Below, one piece after another: positions 8,285-16,521 of a stretch of DNA of 18,218 nucleotides. Both the position numbers and the translations under genes were made by a program. The DNA is from JAVHLK01 sp043806215 (GTDB lineage: Bacteria > Desulfobacterota > Desulfomonilia > Desulfomonilales > Desulfomonilaceae). The stretch covers positions 1 through 18,218 of the forward strand of contig JAZDHD010000233.1 in NCBI GenBank assembly GCA_043806215.1, in the 5' to 3' direction. Below the pieces are notes generated by a model. It did no database searches and had not been told where the DNA came from. It saw only the letters and a list, made by a program, of their open reading frames with translations. Within the stretch, counting starts at the first letter, position 1, and each line of letters opens with the position of its first letter.

Positions 8285-8565
8285 GCCGGCTGGTCGGTAT
8301 CTCAAATCGGTTCGCCTACCGTCAGCCTGTTCGCACGGTGCCGGCAAAAAATGTGCGACATGCTCAAGGCGGCCACAGGGGGCGGCCTTTACAGCCTGGG
8401 AATGCCTTTCCTCCGGGCTCTGCCCGGTCTTTGACCGGGAGGTCCGCTCCGGCAATGACTTTCACGATCCGTTCCCACCGGCCTGTATTCGCGGTTCGCC
8501 GGCGAGACGGCGGGCAAGGCCTTTCATGCTTCGTTGCACCTCCGCATGCATAATGGCGGCTGAAA

Positions 8566-9201
8566 ATGACCAATACCATGAACAAGGATAAGGCGGCGTA
8601 TTTCGACTCTCAGGCCGATTCGGAATGGGCTTTCCGGGAATACACGGCCGATGAGATCGAGAGAATAGACCGGATGTTGAGTCTTGCGGGATGGACGCCC
8701 GCCATGAGGATCCTTGAACCCGGCTGCGGCACCGGCAGGCTTACCCAATTGCTCGCGGATCGCTCCGCGGACACGGGATTCATCCTTGCCGCGGACATCA
8801 GTGAAAAGATGGTGACCGCGGCAGTGGAGCGTCTGGGAAAACGGGACAACGTGCGGGTGGAATGCCGAGCGGTGGAGAACCTGCCGCTTGGCGCCGAGGA
8901 GTTTCACCTCGTGCTTTGCCACCAGGTCTTTCCCCACTTCGACGACCGGGAACAAGCCCTCCGGATCCTCTCGGCCGCGCTGAAACCGGCCGGCAAGCTC
9001 GTCGTGTTTCACCTGATGGGTTCCTCGTTTATCAATGACATGCATCGAAAGACCGACCCATCGGTAATGGCCGACTCACTACCGGAACCCGAGACCATGC
9101 GTCTCCTTCTGGGAGCCGTGGGGCTTACCGTCGATCTCCTGGAGGACAACGAACGCGGTTACCTGCTTACCGCGGTCAAGACAAATTCCACGGCGCCATA
9201 G
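8566..9201 (+). CDS. Class I SAM-dependent methyltransferase
   Basis: A 211-residue Rossmann methyltransferase. Motif I is ILEPGCGTGRL (about 49-59), the ribose-binding acidic residue is D77 in ILAADISEKMV, the adenine-side motif is ECRAVENLPLG, and motif IV-like LVLCHQVFPHFDDRE follows, with LKPAGKLVVFHL as the post-IV strand. The last third (INDMHRKTDPSVMADSLPEPE ... YLLTAVK) resembles small methyltransferases that accompany metal-chelate transporter genes in anaerobes, from memory of the family. The ATG at 8566 is used, but the ribosome site is weak and an in-frame ATG at 8578 is an alternative. It is on the same strand as the binding protein and first methyltransferase, separated by the palindrome-rich spacer. 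Substrate unknown. Confidence 0.85.
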   Translation: MTNTMNKDKAAYFDSQADSEWAFREYTADEIERIDRMLSLAGWTPAMRILEPGCGTGRLTQLLADRSADTGFILAADISEKMVTAAVERLGKRDNVRVECRAVENLPLGAEEFHLVLCHQVFPHFDDREQALRILSAALKPAGKLVVFHLMGSSFINDMHRKTDPSVMADSLPEPETMRLLLGAVGLTVDLLEDNERGYLLTAVKTNSTAP

Positions 9202-9370
9202 ATCAGGCGACGTATTGACCGCTATGGGAGCAGCTGGAATGCGGGTCGGAATCCATCACCCTTATGAAAGCGGATCCTCAAGCGTCCCGGTTCTGGACGA
9301 CTCCGGCTATTTCGTCACTGCACCGGCTTGTCGCGCTCGAGAGATTTCCATCACCCGCTTGCGGTCGCGT

Positions 9371-10930
9371 TCATAAGTAACCTTCGTCCAGCACCGTCCT
9401 GATTGCAGCCATAATGGCCTTGGCGTCATATGGCTTGCTGATAAATCCTCGTGCTCCGGGCCAATTCCCACCTTTCCCGATTCCATCCGGCGAATACCCG
9501 CTCGCAACCAGGACTCTGACATCCGGATCCATGCGCAACAGTTCCTCAAGGCAACGTTTGCCACCAATACCCGGCATGATGAGATCAAGAATCACCAGTG
9601 AGATCTCAGCTCCGCGTTCGGTGTACGTCTCAAGAGCTTCTTCTCCGCTACGGGCTGTTAGTACCGTATATCCTGCAGTTTCAATCATTTGCCGTCCCAT
9701 CTCGCGAATGCGGTCATCGTCATCAACCAGGAGTATGGTTTCGGTCCCAAAGGCCGGCATCTCCCGAGTCAGTGTAGGATCAAGTGCAAGCCTACTCTCG
9801 GATATGGGAAAGTGGATCTTGAAAGACGTCCCCTTGCCCGGTTCGCTGTAGCATCTGATGAAACCACCGTGTTGGGAAACGATTCCATGAACCATCGATA
9901 GGCCAAGGCCGGTGCCCACTCCGCCGGCCTTTGTCGTGAAAAACGGCTCAAAGATCCGGTCCAAGACCTCGGGTTCCATGCCTGCACCGGTGTCAGAAAC
10001 CTTGAGAAGAACGTATTTGCCTGGTTTGGCCTTCGGGTGACTCTTCAGGTGTTCGTCACTCAGGGACACGTTGCTCGTTTCTATCGTCAGCCGTCCCCCA
10101 TCAGGCATGGCATGCTGGGCGTTGACTCCCAAATTGAGCATTACTTGCTCAATTTGTGTCGGATCCGCGTGGATAATGCTCAGGTCTTTGGTCAATCGCA
10201 AGTCAATCCGGATCATCTTTGAAAGCGTGCGGTGCAGAAGCTTCTCGACCCTGGTAATTTCATCATTCAGATGTACGGGCCGGAGCTTCGGTTCGGCTTT
10301 CCGGCTGAACGTCATTATTCTGGACACCAAATCGGCACCGTCTCGAGCTGCATTCCGTATTATTCCAAGCGGCCCTTGGTCAGGGTCTCCCTTGGCCCTT
10401 TTCAGGAGGAGCAAGTCCGTGTATCCCACGATGGTCTGAAGCAGGTTGTTGAAATCGTGTGCGATTCCTCCCGCAAGAGTCCCGACGGCCTCCATCTTCT
10501 GCGCCTGGAGCAATTGTGCATGGAGTCGACTCTTCTCCTCCTCGGATCTCGTGATAATGGAGAGCTTTTCGTCCAATTCCCGTGCATGGTTTTGGATCTG
10601 CTCATAAAGTAGTGCATTCTTCAAGCCTATGGTGATCTGTGTTGCCATGGCACTCAGGAAGTTGTTCTGACTTGAGAAGTCCCGTTCACCGTAGGTACCA
10701 ACGGCCATCACACCCAGCATGTCCTCGCCGCTTACCAAAGGAATTGCCGCAAGGGAATGAAGGCCCGCTTCCCTGCATTCTTTCCACGTGCATCGTGAAT
10801 CATTGTGTATGTCTTTCGATATCACCGGACTCCTCTCAGCTGCTGCCATACCACACAGGCATTCTCCCACTCGATGCACTGGAAGGGAATCCGGCCCATG
10901 AGACCTGCCCGGTGATAGAACGTGTTTCAT
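9371..10930 (-). pseudogene. 5'-truncated hybrid histidine kinase (GAF-HisKA-HATPase-REC)
   Basis: The minus-strand frame contains most of a GAF domain (LPVHRVGECLCGMAA ... AAIPLVSGEDMLGVMAVG), a coiled linker, a HisKA H-box (TLAGGIAHDFNNLL), N-box (VMLNLGVNAQHAMP), G1 (DTGAGM), F-box (FEPFFTT), G2 (GTGLGLSMVHG) and a C-terminal receiver (ILLVDDDDR; phospho-Asp in VILDLIMPG). The start of the GAF domain and anything upstream are gone. At about 10920-10930 the sequence switches to the antisense of an IS3-type transposase, and the frame merely happens to stay open there to 11020. An ATG at 10930 could start a shortened protein that keeps the full kinase core, so residual activity cannot be excluded. 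The native promoter and N-terminal sensor were lost when the insertion remnant was joined here. Confidence 0.85.
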
Positions 10931-11512
10931 GACCAATTGTTGGATGGATGCAGCCGACATATCGTGCACTGGGATATCCGCGACTCGATGGCCGAGGCGG
11001 ATGTGGAGATCATTCTGCAAAGGGCAAAGGAGAAGGTTCCCGAAGCAAAGCCCAGAATCATCTCAGACAAGGGGCCTCAGTTTATCTCCAAGGATTTCAA
11101 AGAGTTCATTAGGATCAGCGGCATGACACATATGAGGATTTCGCCCCATTACCCGCAGAGCAACGGCAAGATCGAGCGGTGGCATCAGTCACTCAAGCGC
11201 GAGTGCATTCGGCCGGGTACTCCCCTGTGTGTGAACGACGCCCGGCCCATCGTGGCAGGCTAGTTGGAGCATTACAACAACGTGCGTCTTCACAGTGCCA
11301 TAGGATATGTCGCTCCCAGGGACAAGCTGGAAGGCCGCGACAGGGAGATCTTCGCCGACCGGGATCGGAAGCTGGATCAGGCCAGGGAACAACGCAGGCT
11401 GAGGCGTCAGGCTCAAAAGAGGGAAAAAACCGCGACAACACCGGGACAATGTGATAAACTGATAACGCTGAGTGAAACGGAGACAGGCTCTGCTGGGAAG
11501 CAACCTGTCTAG
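10922..11512 (+). pseudogene. IS3-family transposase (OrfB/integrase core) remnant with amber codon
   Basis: The frame encodes the C-terminal part of an IS3-type DDE transposase: LDGCSRHIVHWDIRDSM, ISDKGPQF (second catalytic Asp, usually SDNGPQ), SPHYPQSNGKIERWHQSLK (catalytic Glu). Exactly 35 residues separate Asp and Glu, the D(35)E signature. The first catalytic Asp, OrfA and the left end of the element are missing. An in-frame TAG at 11261-11263 sits where relatives have an aromatic residue before EHYNNVRLHSAIGY, and reading continues in the same frame to 11512. A single base change would explain it. The element is dead, truncated on the side that abuts the kinase gene. Confidence 0.88.
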
Positions 11513-12235
11513 GGGTAGCTCGGCCAGGGCTCATCGGGCCGATGGGGCGGGCGTTGGGAGAAGATTCCCGCCCGTCCTTACATCCATTCATCGGACGATA
11601 GACCCTGCCATTCCTCAGAAAATCCCCGCCCGAAGGGCGGAACGGAATCTCGATTCATCAACCCTGACTGTCTAACAAAAAGAGGCATCTGTCCAATTCC
11701 CGCTGAGCCAGTACACGATTATTCGGCTTATCATCGAATGAGCAGAGCAAACTTCGGACTCTCACGAATTCCTTTGCAAGGTGCCCAGAATAGCGCTTAC
11801 GTGTCTCTTCTGACGATGGTGGTTTTGGCATGGAGCTTGCTTAGCCTCTTTCGATAAATGATAAGGGTTCGTCTCAGAATAATCGGTTCAATCTCGCTGA
11901 ACCTTCTCTTTCTGCGGGCACTACGAGGCTGAAGGCCCACCCATGTGCAATGCATGTTTCCGGACATTCACTAACGTCCCCGGTCAACGGGTAGAGATTC
12001 AGTGTGCGTGTGATGATCAGAGCAGGTTGACATAGGCCGGCCGACTAAGAGGTTTGAACCCGGAGGAATAAACGAGCGCAATGCCTCACGTAAACGTATC
12101 GCACCCGAATGGGTTCATTGGTTCAAGACAGCCTCTGATAAGACTTCAAGATGGGAAGGCAAGGCAGAGTCTTGGCTGAACCCATGGCGGAGCTCCAGTA
12201 GGTCTAAGGAACACCCAGTAAGGAGAACCGGTTCC
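11513..12235. other. Gene-poor spacer after the IS remnant
   Basis: About 720 bp with no supported coding frame. It contains a GGGCGGG...CCCGCCC inverted repeat near 11547-11574 and a perfect hairpin CCGCCCGAAGGGCGG at 11626-11640. The last ~150 bp form the leader of the small Cys-rich protein gene. A 32-codon frame at 12081 with a distant GGAGG is not convincing. Confidence 0.6.
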
Positions 12236-12670
12236 ATGTCTGAGAAATGTCAATCTGCAAGTGAGTGTGCTATTTTCAACAGATTCCGACACGACGGAGT
12301 GAGGGAGTTCTGGGTAAGGAGCTACTGTAGGAATAAGGCCGGGAGCCAATGTGCTCGAAAGATGCTCGGGGATGCCGGGAAAAGGCCGGAGGAAATCCCC
12401 ATAACCCTTTTGCCCAATGGACTTCACCTTGCGGATCTTCAGAGTTTCGACGGTAAATGGGAAGAGCGCACCGCTGAGGCCTGCAGATATATCGAAGCGT
12501 GCACCCCCATGTTCGAGGCCTTCCTCGAAACCGAAACGAGAGACTTCTGGGTCCAGCGCTTTTGTTTTGCCTCGAAAGGGATCAGGTGCGAACGCAGAAA
12601 GAGAATCGATTCGGGGACACCCCCCAAAGACGTACCTCGCAGGCTCCTTCCAAGCGGGGACTTTATTTGA
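12236..12670 (+). CDS. Small tandem Cys-rich protein (two C-FW-C-C-LLPxG modules)
   Basis: A 144-residue soluble protein with AAGGAG 9 nt before the ATG. It is an internal duplication. Module 1 has C11, F14, F17, F25-W26, C31, C39, R41 and LLPNG (58-62). Module 2 has C89, F93, F96, F104-W105, C110, C118, R120 and LLPSG (137-141). The spacings W-x4-C, C-x7-C and C to LLP (19) are identical in both, so the fold is conserved between copies. Modules of this kind occur in anaerobic bacteria as small proteins or at the ends of sensor proteins, from memory of the family. Three cysteines per module could bind metal or an Fe-S centre or respond to redox, which is inference. It lies 84 bp upstream of the chemoreceptor gene on the same strand and is probably co-transcribed with it. 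No signal peptide or membrane segment. Confidence 0.82.
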   Translation: MSEKCQSASECAIFNRFRHDGVREFWVRSYCRNKAGSQCARKMLGDAGKRPEEIPITLLPNGLHLADLQSFDGKWEERTAEACRYIEACTPMFEAFLETETRDFWVQRFCFASKGIRCERRKRIDSGTPPKDVPRRLLPSGDFI

Positions 12671-12754
12671 TTCAACTTGGACGCTGATAACCATAAATGG
12701 CCAGGACGAGACTCATATTGGGTTGCGGGGGAACCGCACTGGGAGGAAACGGAA

Positions 12755-14362
12755 ATGCTGAACTTTTCGTCGTTACGATCTCGGCTGCTGATGGGGCTTA
12801 TCCCTGCGGCGGTGATCCTTCTTATACCTTGCGCATACGCCATCATCTCCTTGGGGGCTTTGACGGAACGTGTTCAGACGGCATATGGCGCCGCTATCAT
12901 GCCCATGCAAAAGTGGGGTGAAGTCCGCAACGAGATCGCCTCTGCCATGAACCTGGTGGGATATCACATTGCCGAAATGAACCCGGATCGTATGGCCAAA
13001 GCGGAAGACGCGGCAATTGGGCACTTTCGGCAGGTCGACAAGCTCATGGAAGGGTTGAACAAGCTGGAAGGGTCAGACGAAGTGACGAGTCAATGGAGTC
13101 AGCTAAGGGAAATTATAAAGGGTTGTCTTGATGAGAGTAAGAAGTTTCTGAAGATACAGGCCGAAGCCAGGATGAAATCCGAGGAAGTGCTGGATCTCTC
13201 AGGAAGGCTGTCGGAACTGCTCAAGGCCAGGTTGGCCGCGGCGGCAGTACAGCTGGACGAATTCCGAGTCCTCAGTCATACGCTCAACAGGCAATTGAAG
13301 ATCCAGGTCGCGCTGGCCGGGACCGCTGCATTCCTCATTGCTGTTGGAAGGGGATTGCTGCTCGCAAAGTCCATGGCGCACCCCGTGCGGGATCTTGCGG
13401 GAGTAGCGGACCAGGTGTCCGAAGGAAATCTCGACGCCCGGATTCCGGCCCAGGATCGTAACGATGAGTTGGGTACACTGGCCCGATCCTTCAACCGCAT
13501 GCTCGACAGTTTGCGGACTCAGACCGGTCAGGTACAGCAAGCGACCGAAATCCTCGCCTCGGCAGTCTCCAAAATTGGAAGCATCATATCCCAGGTTGCA
13601 GCAGCGATCCGGGAAACCTCCACTGCGATCTCCGAGACGTCGACTACCGTGGAAGAGGCACGGCAGTCAGCGGAGCTTTCCAGCCAAAAGGCAAGAGCCG
13701 TTGCGGAAACGGCAATCAAGGCGGCAACGGCCTGTGCATCGGGACGCACGGCTACCCAAGAGACGGCACAGGGCATTCACCGTATTAAGGACAGCATGGA
13801 ATCGATCCGCAAGGCGGTTGAGGAACTCCACCAACAAAGTGAATCCATCGGACACCTCATGGGATCGGTTCAGGACATTGCCGAGCAGTCTAATCTCTTG
13901 GCGGTGAATGCTTCGATCGAAGCCGCCAGGGCCGGAGAACAAGGAAAAGGGTTTGCCGTCGTGGCACAGGAAATCAAGACGCTTGCGGATGAGTCGAAAG
14001 ACTCCGCAGCCGCTGTCCGTTCAATCCTGGGGCGTACGCGGCACAGAATTGATTCCGTTCTCTTGGCCACAGAGGAGGGTGCCAAGGTTGTCGACGCCGG
14101 CCTGTTGCAGGCGACCGTGTCTCAGCAAGCACTCAACCAAATAGATGAAAGCGTATCATCCTCGGCTCAGGCCTCGAGTATCATCGACACGTCAAGCGGC
14201 CAACAGGTTATCGGTTTGGACCAGATCGTAGATGCCATGCGGAGCATTGAGCAAGGCAGCCGCGAAACCATGGAAGGCATGACCAACATCGAGTCGGCTG
14301 CGGATGATCTGGATCTTCTGGGGAAGAATTTGAAGCAGTTGATTGAGCATTACCAATTGTAA
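12755..14362 (+). CDS. Methyl-accepting chemotaxis protein (4-helix-type sensor, HAMP, MCP signalling domain)
   Basis: This gene encodes 535 residues; the ATG at 12755 is preferred over the upstream in-frame ATG at 12677 because GGGAGGAA precedes it and it begins directly at the inner-membrane anchor. TM1 is about 11-34 (LLMGLIPAAVILLIPCAYAI) and TM2 about 184-206. They enclose a ~150-residue, mostly helical periplasmic sensor. HAMP follows at about 207-260 (PVRDLAGVADQVSEGNLDARI). The signalling tip is EQSNLLAVNASIEAARAGEQGKGFAVVAQE (from residue 377), the CheA/CheW-binding hairpin. There is no C-terminal CheR-tethering pentapeptide (it ends LIEHYQL). The neighbours, a Cys-rich protein upstream and a periplasmic binding protein 57 bp downstream, suggest a sensory operon in which the binding protein may deliver the stimulus. 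No che genes are in the window. Confidence 0.93.
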   Translation: MLNFSSLRSRLLMGLIPAAVILLIPCAYAIISLGALTERVQTAYGAAIMPMQKWGEVRNEIASAMNLVGYHIAEMNPDRMAKAEDAAIGHFRQVDKLMEGLNKLEGSDEVTSQWSQLREIIKGCLDESKKFLKIQAEARMKSEEVLDLSGRLSELLKARLAAAAVQLDEFRVLSHTLNRQLKIQVALAGTAAFLIAVGRGLLLAKSMAHPVRDLAGVADQVSEGNLDARIPAQDRNDELGTLARSFNRMLDSLRTQTGQVQQATEILASAVSKIGSIISQVAAAIRETSTAISETSTTVEEARQSAELSSQKARAVAETAIKAATACASGRTATQETAQGIHRIKDSMESIRKAVEELHQQSESIGHLMGSVQDIAEQSNLLAVNASIEAARAGEQGKGFAVVAQEIKTLADESKDSAAAVRSILGRTRHRIDSVLLATEEGAKVVDAGLLQATVSQQALNQIDESVSSSAQASSIIDTSSGQQVIGLDQIVDAMRSIEQGSRETMEGMTNIESAADDLDLLGKNLKQLIEHYQL

Positions 14363-14419
14363 CGGCCGCAGCGTCGCCGGACGACGCAGGCCCGACAACT
14401 GAAGGAGGAGAAAACGTCA

Positions 14420-15625
14420 ATGGGAACAAGGCTTGTATCTGCCGTGCTATTGCTTGCGATGCTTGCCGTCTTTATCGGCTTGCCGTCCGCTGCTTGCGCA
14501 AAGGACAAGATCATCATTGGGGTACCCATAGCTCTGTCGGGACCGTATGCCGCACCCGCACAGGCCACCGTCTTGTCGGACTACGAACTGTGGGTCGAGG
14601 ACGTGAATGCCAGGGGCGGCATCTACGTCAAGGAGTTGGACAAGCGGCTGCCGGTCGAACTGCTCAAGTACGACGACAAGAGCAATCCGGCCAACTGCAT
14701 CAAGGTCGCTGAGAAACTCATGGCCGAAGACAAAGTGGATCTGCTTCTCGCACCTTGGGGCACCGCCTTCTATCTGGCAGTGGCCCCCGTGGCCAACAAG
14801 TATGGGTATCCGATCATTGGATCAGCGGCTGCGGTGGATCGGCTCCGCGCCGCCGCTCAAACTCTACCCTATGCATTTGTCTTGTATTCTACGAAAGATC
14901 AGGCCAAGGCACTGGTTGATCTTCTGCTCGAATTGGGCGTAAAGAAAACAGCGGCTATTTTTCCCAATGAATCCTTTGGCAGCACCTGGGCCGGCATGAC
15001 GGTGGAACCTTTGATTGCCAAAGGCATCCAAGTTCCGATTGTCCAGAGCTACCCGCACGATACCAAAGACCTCACCAAGGTCTTGCAGGCCGTCAAGAAT
15101 AGCGACGTCGATGCATTGCTGGCATTCACGTATCCTCCTGATGCCTTTCTCGTCACGGAGCAGGCCAAGAGCATGGGACTGAATCCGAAACTGCTCTATC
15201 TATGCGTCGGAGGCGCATTTCCGGATTACCGAAACAAGTTTGGTTCGGAAACAGTGGAGGGCATTATGGCTCTCGGAGCCTGGAACCCAAAAGTGCCGTA
15301 TCCGGGTGCCAAGGAATACGCCGAGCGCTACCTTAAGCGTTGGGGAAAGGAAACGGATGGATTCGCCAGTCCGGCAACTTATGCGGTGGGTCAGATACTG
15401 GAGCAGGCGATCGAAAAGGTCGGCTCGTTGGATCGCAAGAAACTCCGGGATTGTCTTGCCTCTGAAACTTTCCAGACCATCATAGGGCCGGTAAAGTTCG
15501 ACGGCATCTTCAGTACCATGGCGTGCGGCAGCATCGGCCAATGGCAGAAAGGCGTGTTCGAGGTGGTTGCCCCCAAGGACAACCGTACAGCCGGGCCCAT
15601 TTACCCGAAACCCCAATGGAAGTGA
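14420..15625 (+). CDS. ABC-transporter substrate-binding protein, branched-chain amino acid (Peripla_BP_6) type
   Basis: A 401-residue secreted protein with a strong ribosome site (AAGGAGGAG) before the ATG. The signal peptide ends near residue 27 (SAACA-KD); the Cys is not in a good lipobox, so a soluble periplasmic form is likelier. The mature protein shows the LivJ/Leu-Ile-Val fold: IIIGVPIALSGPYA, ELWVEDVNARGGI, LPVELLKYDDKSNP, APWGTAFYLAVAPVANKYGYPIIG, and later GFASPATYAVGQILEQAIEKVG. This family binds amino acids, amides, urea or aromatic acids and supplies either an ABC importer or a chemoreceptor. No Liv permease or ATPase is adjacent. The 57-bp gap from the chemoreceptor, holding a small GCGTCG/CGACGC hairpin (14371-14387), suggests one transcript and a sensing role. 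Ligand not predictable. Confidence 0.92.
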   Translation: MGTRLVSAVLLLAMLAVFIGLPSAACAKDKIIIGVPIALSGPYAAPAQATVLSDYELWVEDVNARGGIYVKELDKRLPVELLKYDDKSNPANCIKVAEKLMAEDKVDLLLAPWGTAFYLAVAPVANKYGYPIIGSAAAVDRLRAAAQTLPYAFVLYSTKDQAKALVDLLLELGVKKTAAIFPNESFGSTWAGMTVEPLIAKGIQVPIVQSYPHDTKDLTKVLQAVKNSDVDALLAFTYPPDAFLVTEQAKSMGLNPKLLYLCVGGAFPDYRNKFGSETVEGIMALGAWNPKVPYPGAKEYAERYLKRWGKETDGFASPATYAVGQILEQAIEKVGSLDRKKLRDCLASETFQTIIGPVKFDGIFSTMACGSIGQWQKGVFEVVAPKDNRTAGPIYPKPQWK

Positions 15626-15674
15626 TTCCGGGCTCAACCCGGTCTCTGCGAAGTCTTCCTCGAAGAGTAACGAA

Positions 15675-15732
15675 GGACATGCTTGAACCTCCTGGGTTAA
15701 CAAAGGTACTGAGGAGATAGTCAAGCATGTCC
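15675..15732. repeat. 12-bp perfect inverted repeat forming a long hairpin
   Basis: GGACATGCTTGA (15675-15686) is exactly complementary to TCAAGCATGTCC (15721-15732). Inside, CTCCT and AGGAG can extend the stem. It lies 50 bp after the binding-protein stop codon. It could act as a transcription end structure, although no T-run follows, or be the end of a decayed mobile element, since the transposase fragment abuts it. Confidence 0.75.
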
Positions 15733-16014
15733 ACAAGTCTGTGGCGCCACGCTCTTGCGATACGGTGTAGCGAATGGCACCATTTTCACGAGCAAGTTTT
15801 CCATGGGATAGTGGCGGCCGCCATGGCACAGGCCGATTCGTGTCTTGCCTGGTTGCAGGCCCTTTGGGCACAACCTGTCAACTACTTCAACCACCCCCAA
15901 CTTCTGAGCGTAAGCGGCTACTCTTGGTAAGTACCTCACATCACAATAAGACGTCTCCCCGGATATGAACGACATATGGCACCTTTCGTGATTGGTACCA
16001 TCCTCATAGCGCAA
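15721..16014 (-). pseudogene. Decayed IS1634-like transposase N-terminal fragment
   Basis: Residues about 24-57 of the minus-strand frame (CDVRYLPRVAAYAQKLG followed by VVEVVDRLCPKG) match the start of IS1634/DUF4277-type transposases as remembered, in which a GHLP-like strand, AAYxxKLG and VVD-x-LCP are typical. After that the frame loses resemblance: the adjacent frame reads on as AMAAATIP, which looks like a frameshift, and it hits stops quickly. No catalytic core remains. The region 16015-16185 shows no gene. Identity is moderate; that it is non-functional is clear. Confidence 0.45.
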
Positions 16015-16185
16015 GAATATTCACTGTACAAGTAAATTACGCCGCTTCGCAAGTAATGATCTCGATCCATCATCAATCAGTGCGGAATGTCCGATTATTG
16101 ACAGGTGCAACCGGAGAATCCGATAACGGCCGCCAACACGGTTTGCGGAGACAACTCACGCAAAACTCCCGCACTGGTTATCCTG

Positions 16186-16225
16186 AAAAGAAAAACCGCC
16201 AAGCTACCTGACCGTAACTTAGCGG
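16186..16225 (-). terminator. Intrinsic terminator of the tRNA operon
   Basis: On the minus strand a 12-bp stem CCGCTAAGTTAC / GTAGCTTGGCGG (two G-U pairs, 6-nt loop) is followed directly by TTTTTCTTTT. It begins 17 nt after the CCA end of tRNA-Arg. Confidence 0.93.
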
Positions 16226-16241
16226 CATCTTAGGATTTCTT

Positions 16242-16318
<77 letters not shown>

Positions 16319-16405
16319 ATGGATTGCGATGCGTTGTATCCGCCGGTCTTCGGTTGGGCCGCCGTCTGGTTCGCAGGGCCCATCCTCCGTACCGAGGTTT
16401 TCCGC

Positions 16406-16482
16406 TGGGGAGAGTGATGGGACTCGAACCCACGGCCACAGGGGCCACAACCCTGTGCTCTGCCAACTGAGCTACACTCTCC
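16406..16482 (-). tRNA. tRNA-His (anticodon GTG)
   Basis: The cloverleaf has anticodon stem CAGGG/CCCTG and loop TTGTGGC, anticodon GTG. Position -1 G, diagnostic of tRNA-His, is encoded at 16482 opposite C73, and the CCA end is encoded. T arm GTGGG-TTCGAGT-CCCAT. It is transcribed first in the operon, 87 bp before tRNA-Arg. Confidence 0.96.
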
Positions 16483-16492
16483 ACAATCAATG

Positions 16493-16521
16493 ACTCTAGA
16501 CGTTTCTCCGCGCCGTGTCAA
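16493..16521 (-). promoter_or_regulatory. Sigma-70 promoter of the tRNA-His/tRNA-Arg operon
   Basis: On the minus strand a perfect -35 TTGACA (16521-16516) and -10 TAGAGT (16498-16493) are separated by 17 bp, ending about 10 bp before the 5' end of tRNA-His. The -35 hexamer overlaps the TGA stop codon of the upstream siroheme-protein gene. Confidence 0.8.

Noticed and set aside
10931..11020. N-terminal 30 residues of the kinase frame starting at 11020
   Set aside because: They are the exact antisense of transposase coding sequence, so they are not native kinase sequence.
12081..12179. 32-codon frame with an upstream GGAGG
   Set aside because: Very short, ribosome site too distant (about 14 nt), no recognisable features.
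11680..12235. Group II intron or other catalytic RNA in the spacer before the Cys-rich protein
   Set aside because: Some phrases such as GGTCTAAGGAACACC looked intron-like, but no domain V hairpin or reverse transcriptase is visible.
15200..15871. 223-codon minus-strand frame overlapping the LivJ-type gene
   Set aside because: It is antisense to a well-supported coding gene with signal peptide and family motifs, and has no recognisable domain.
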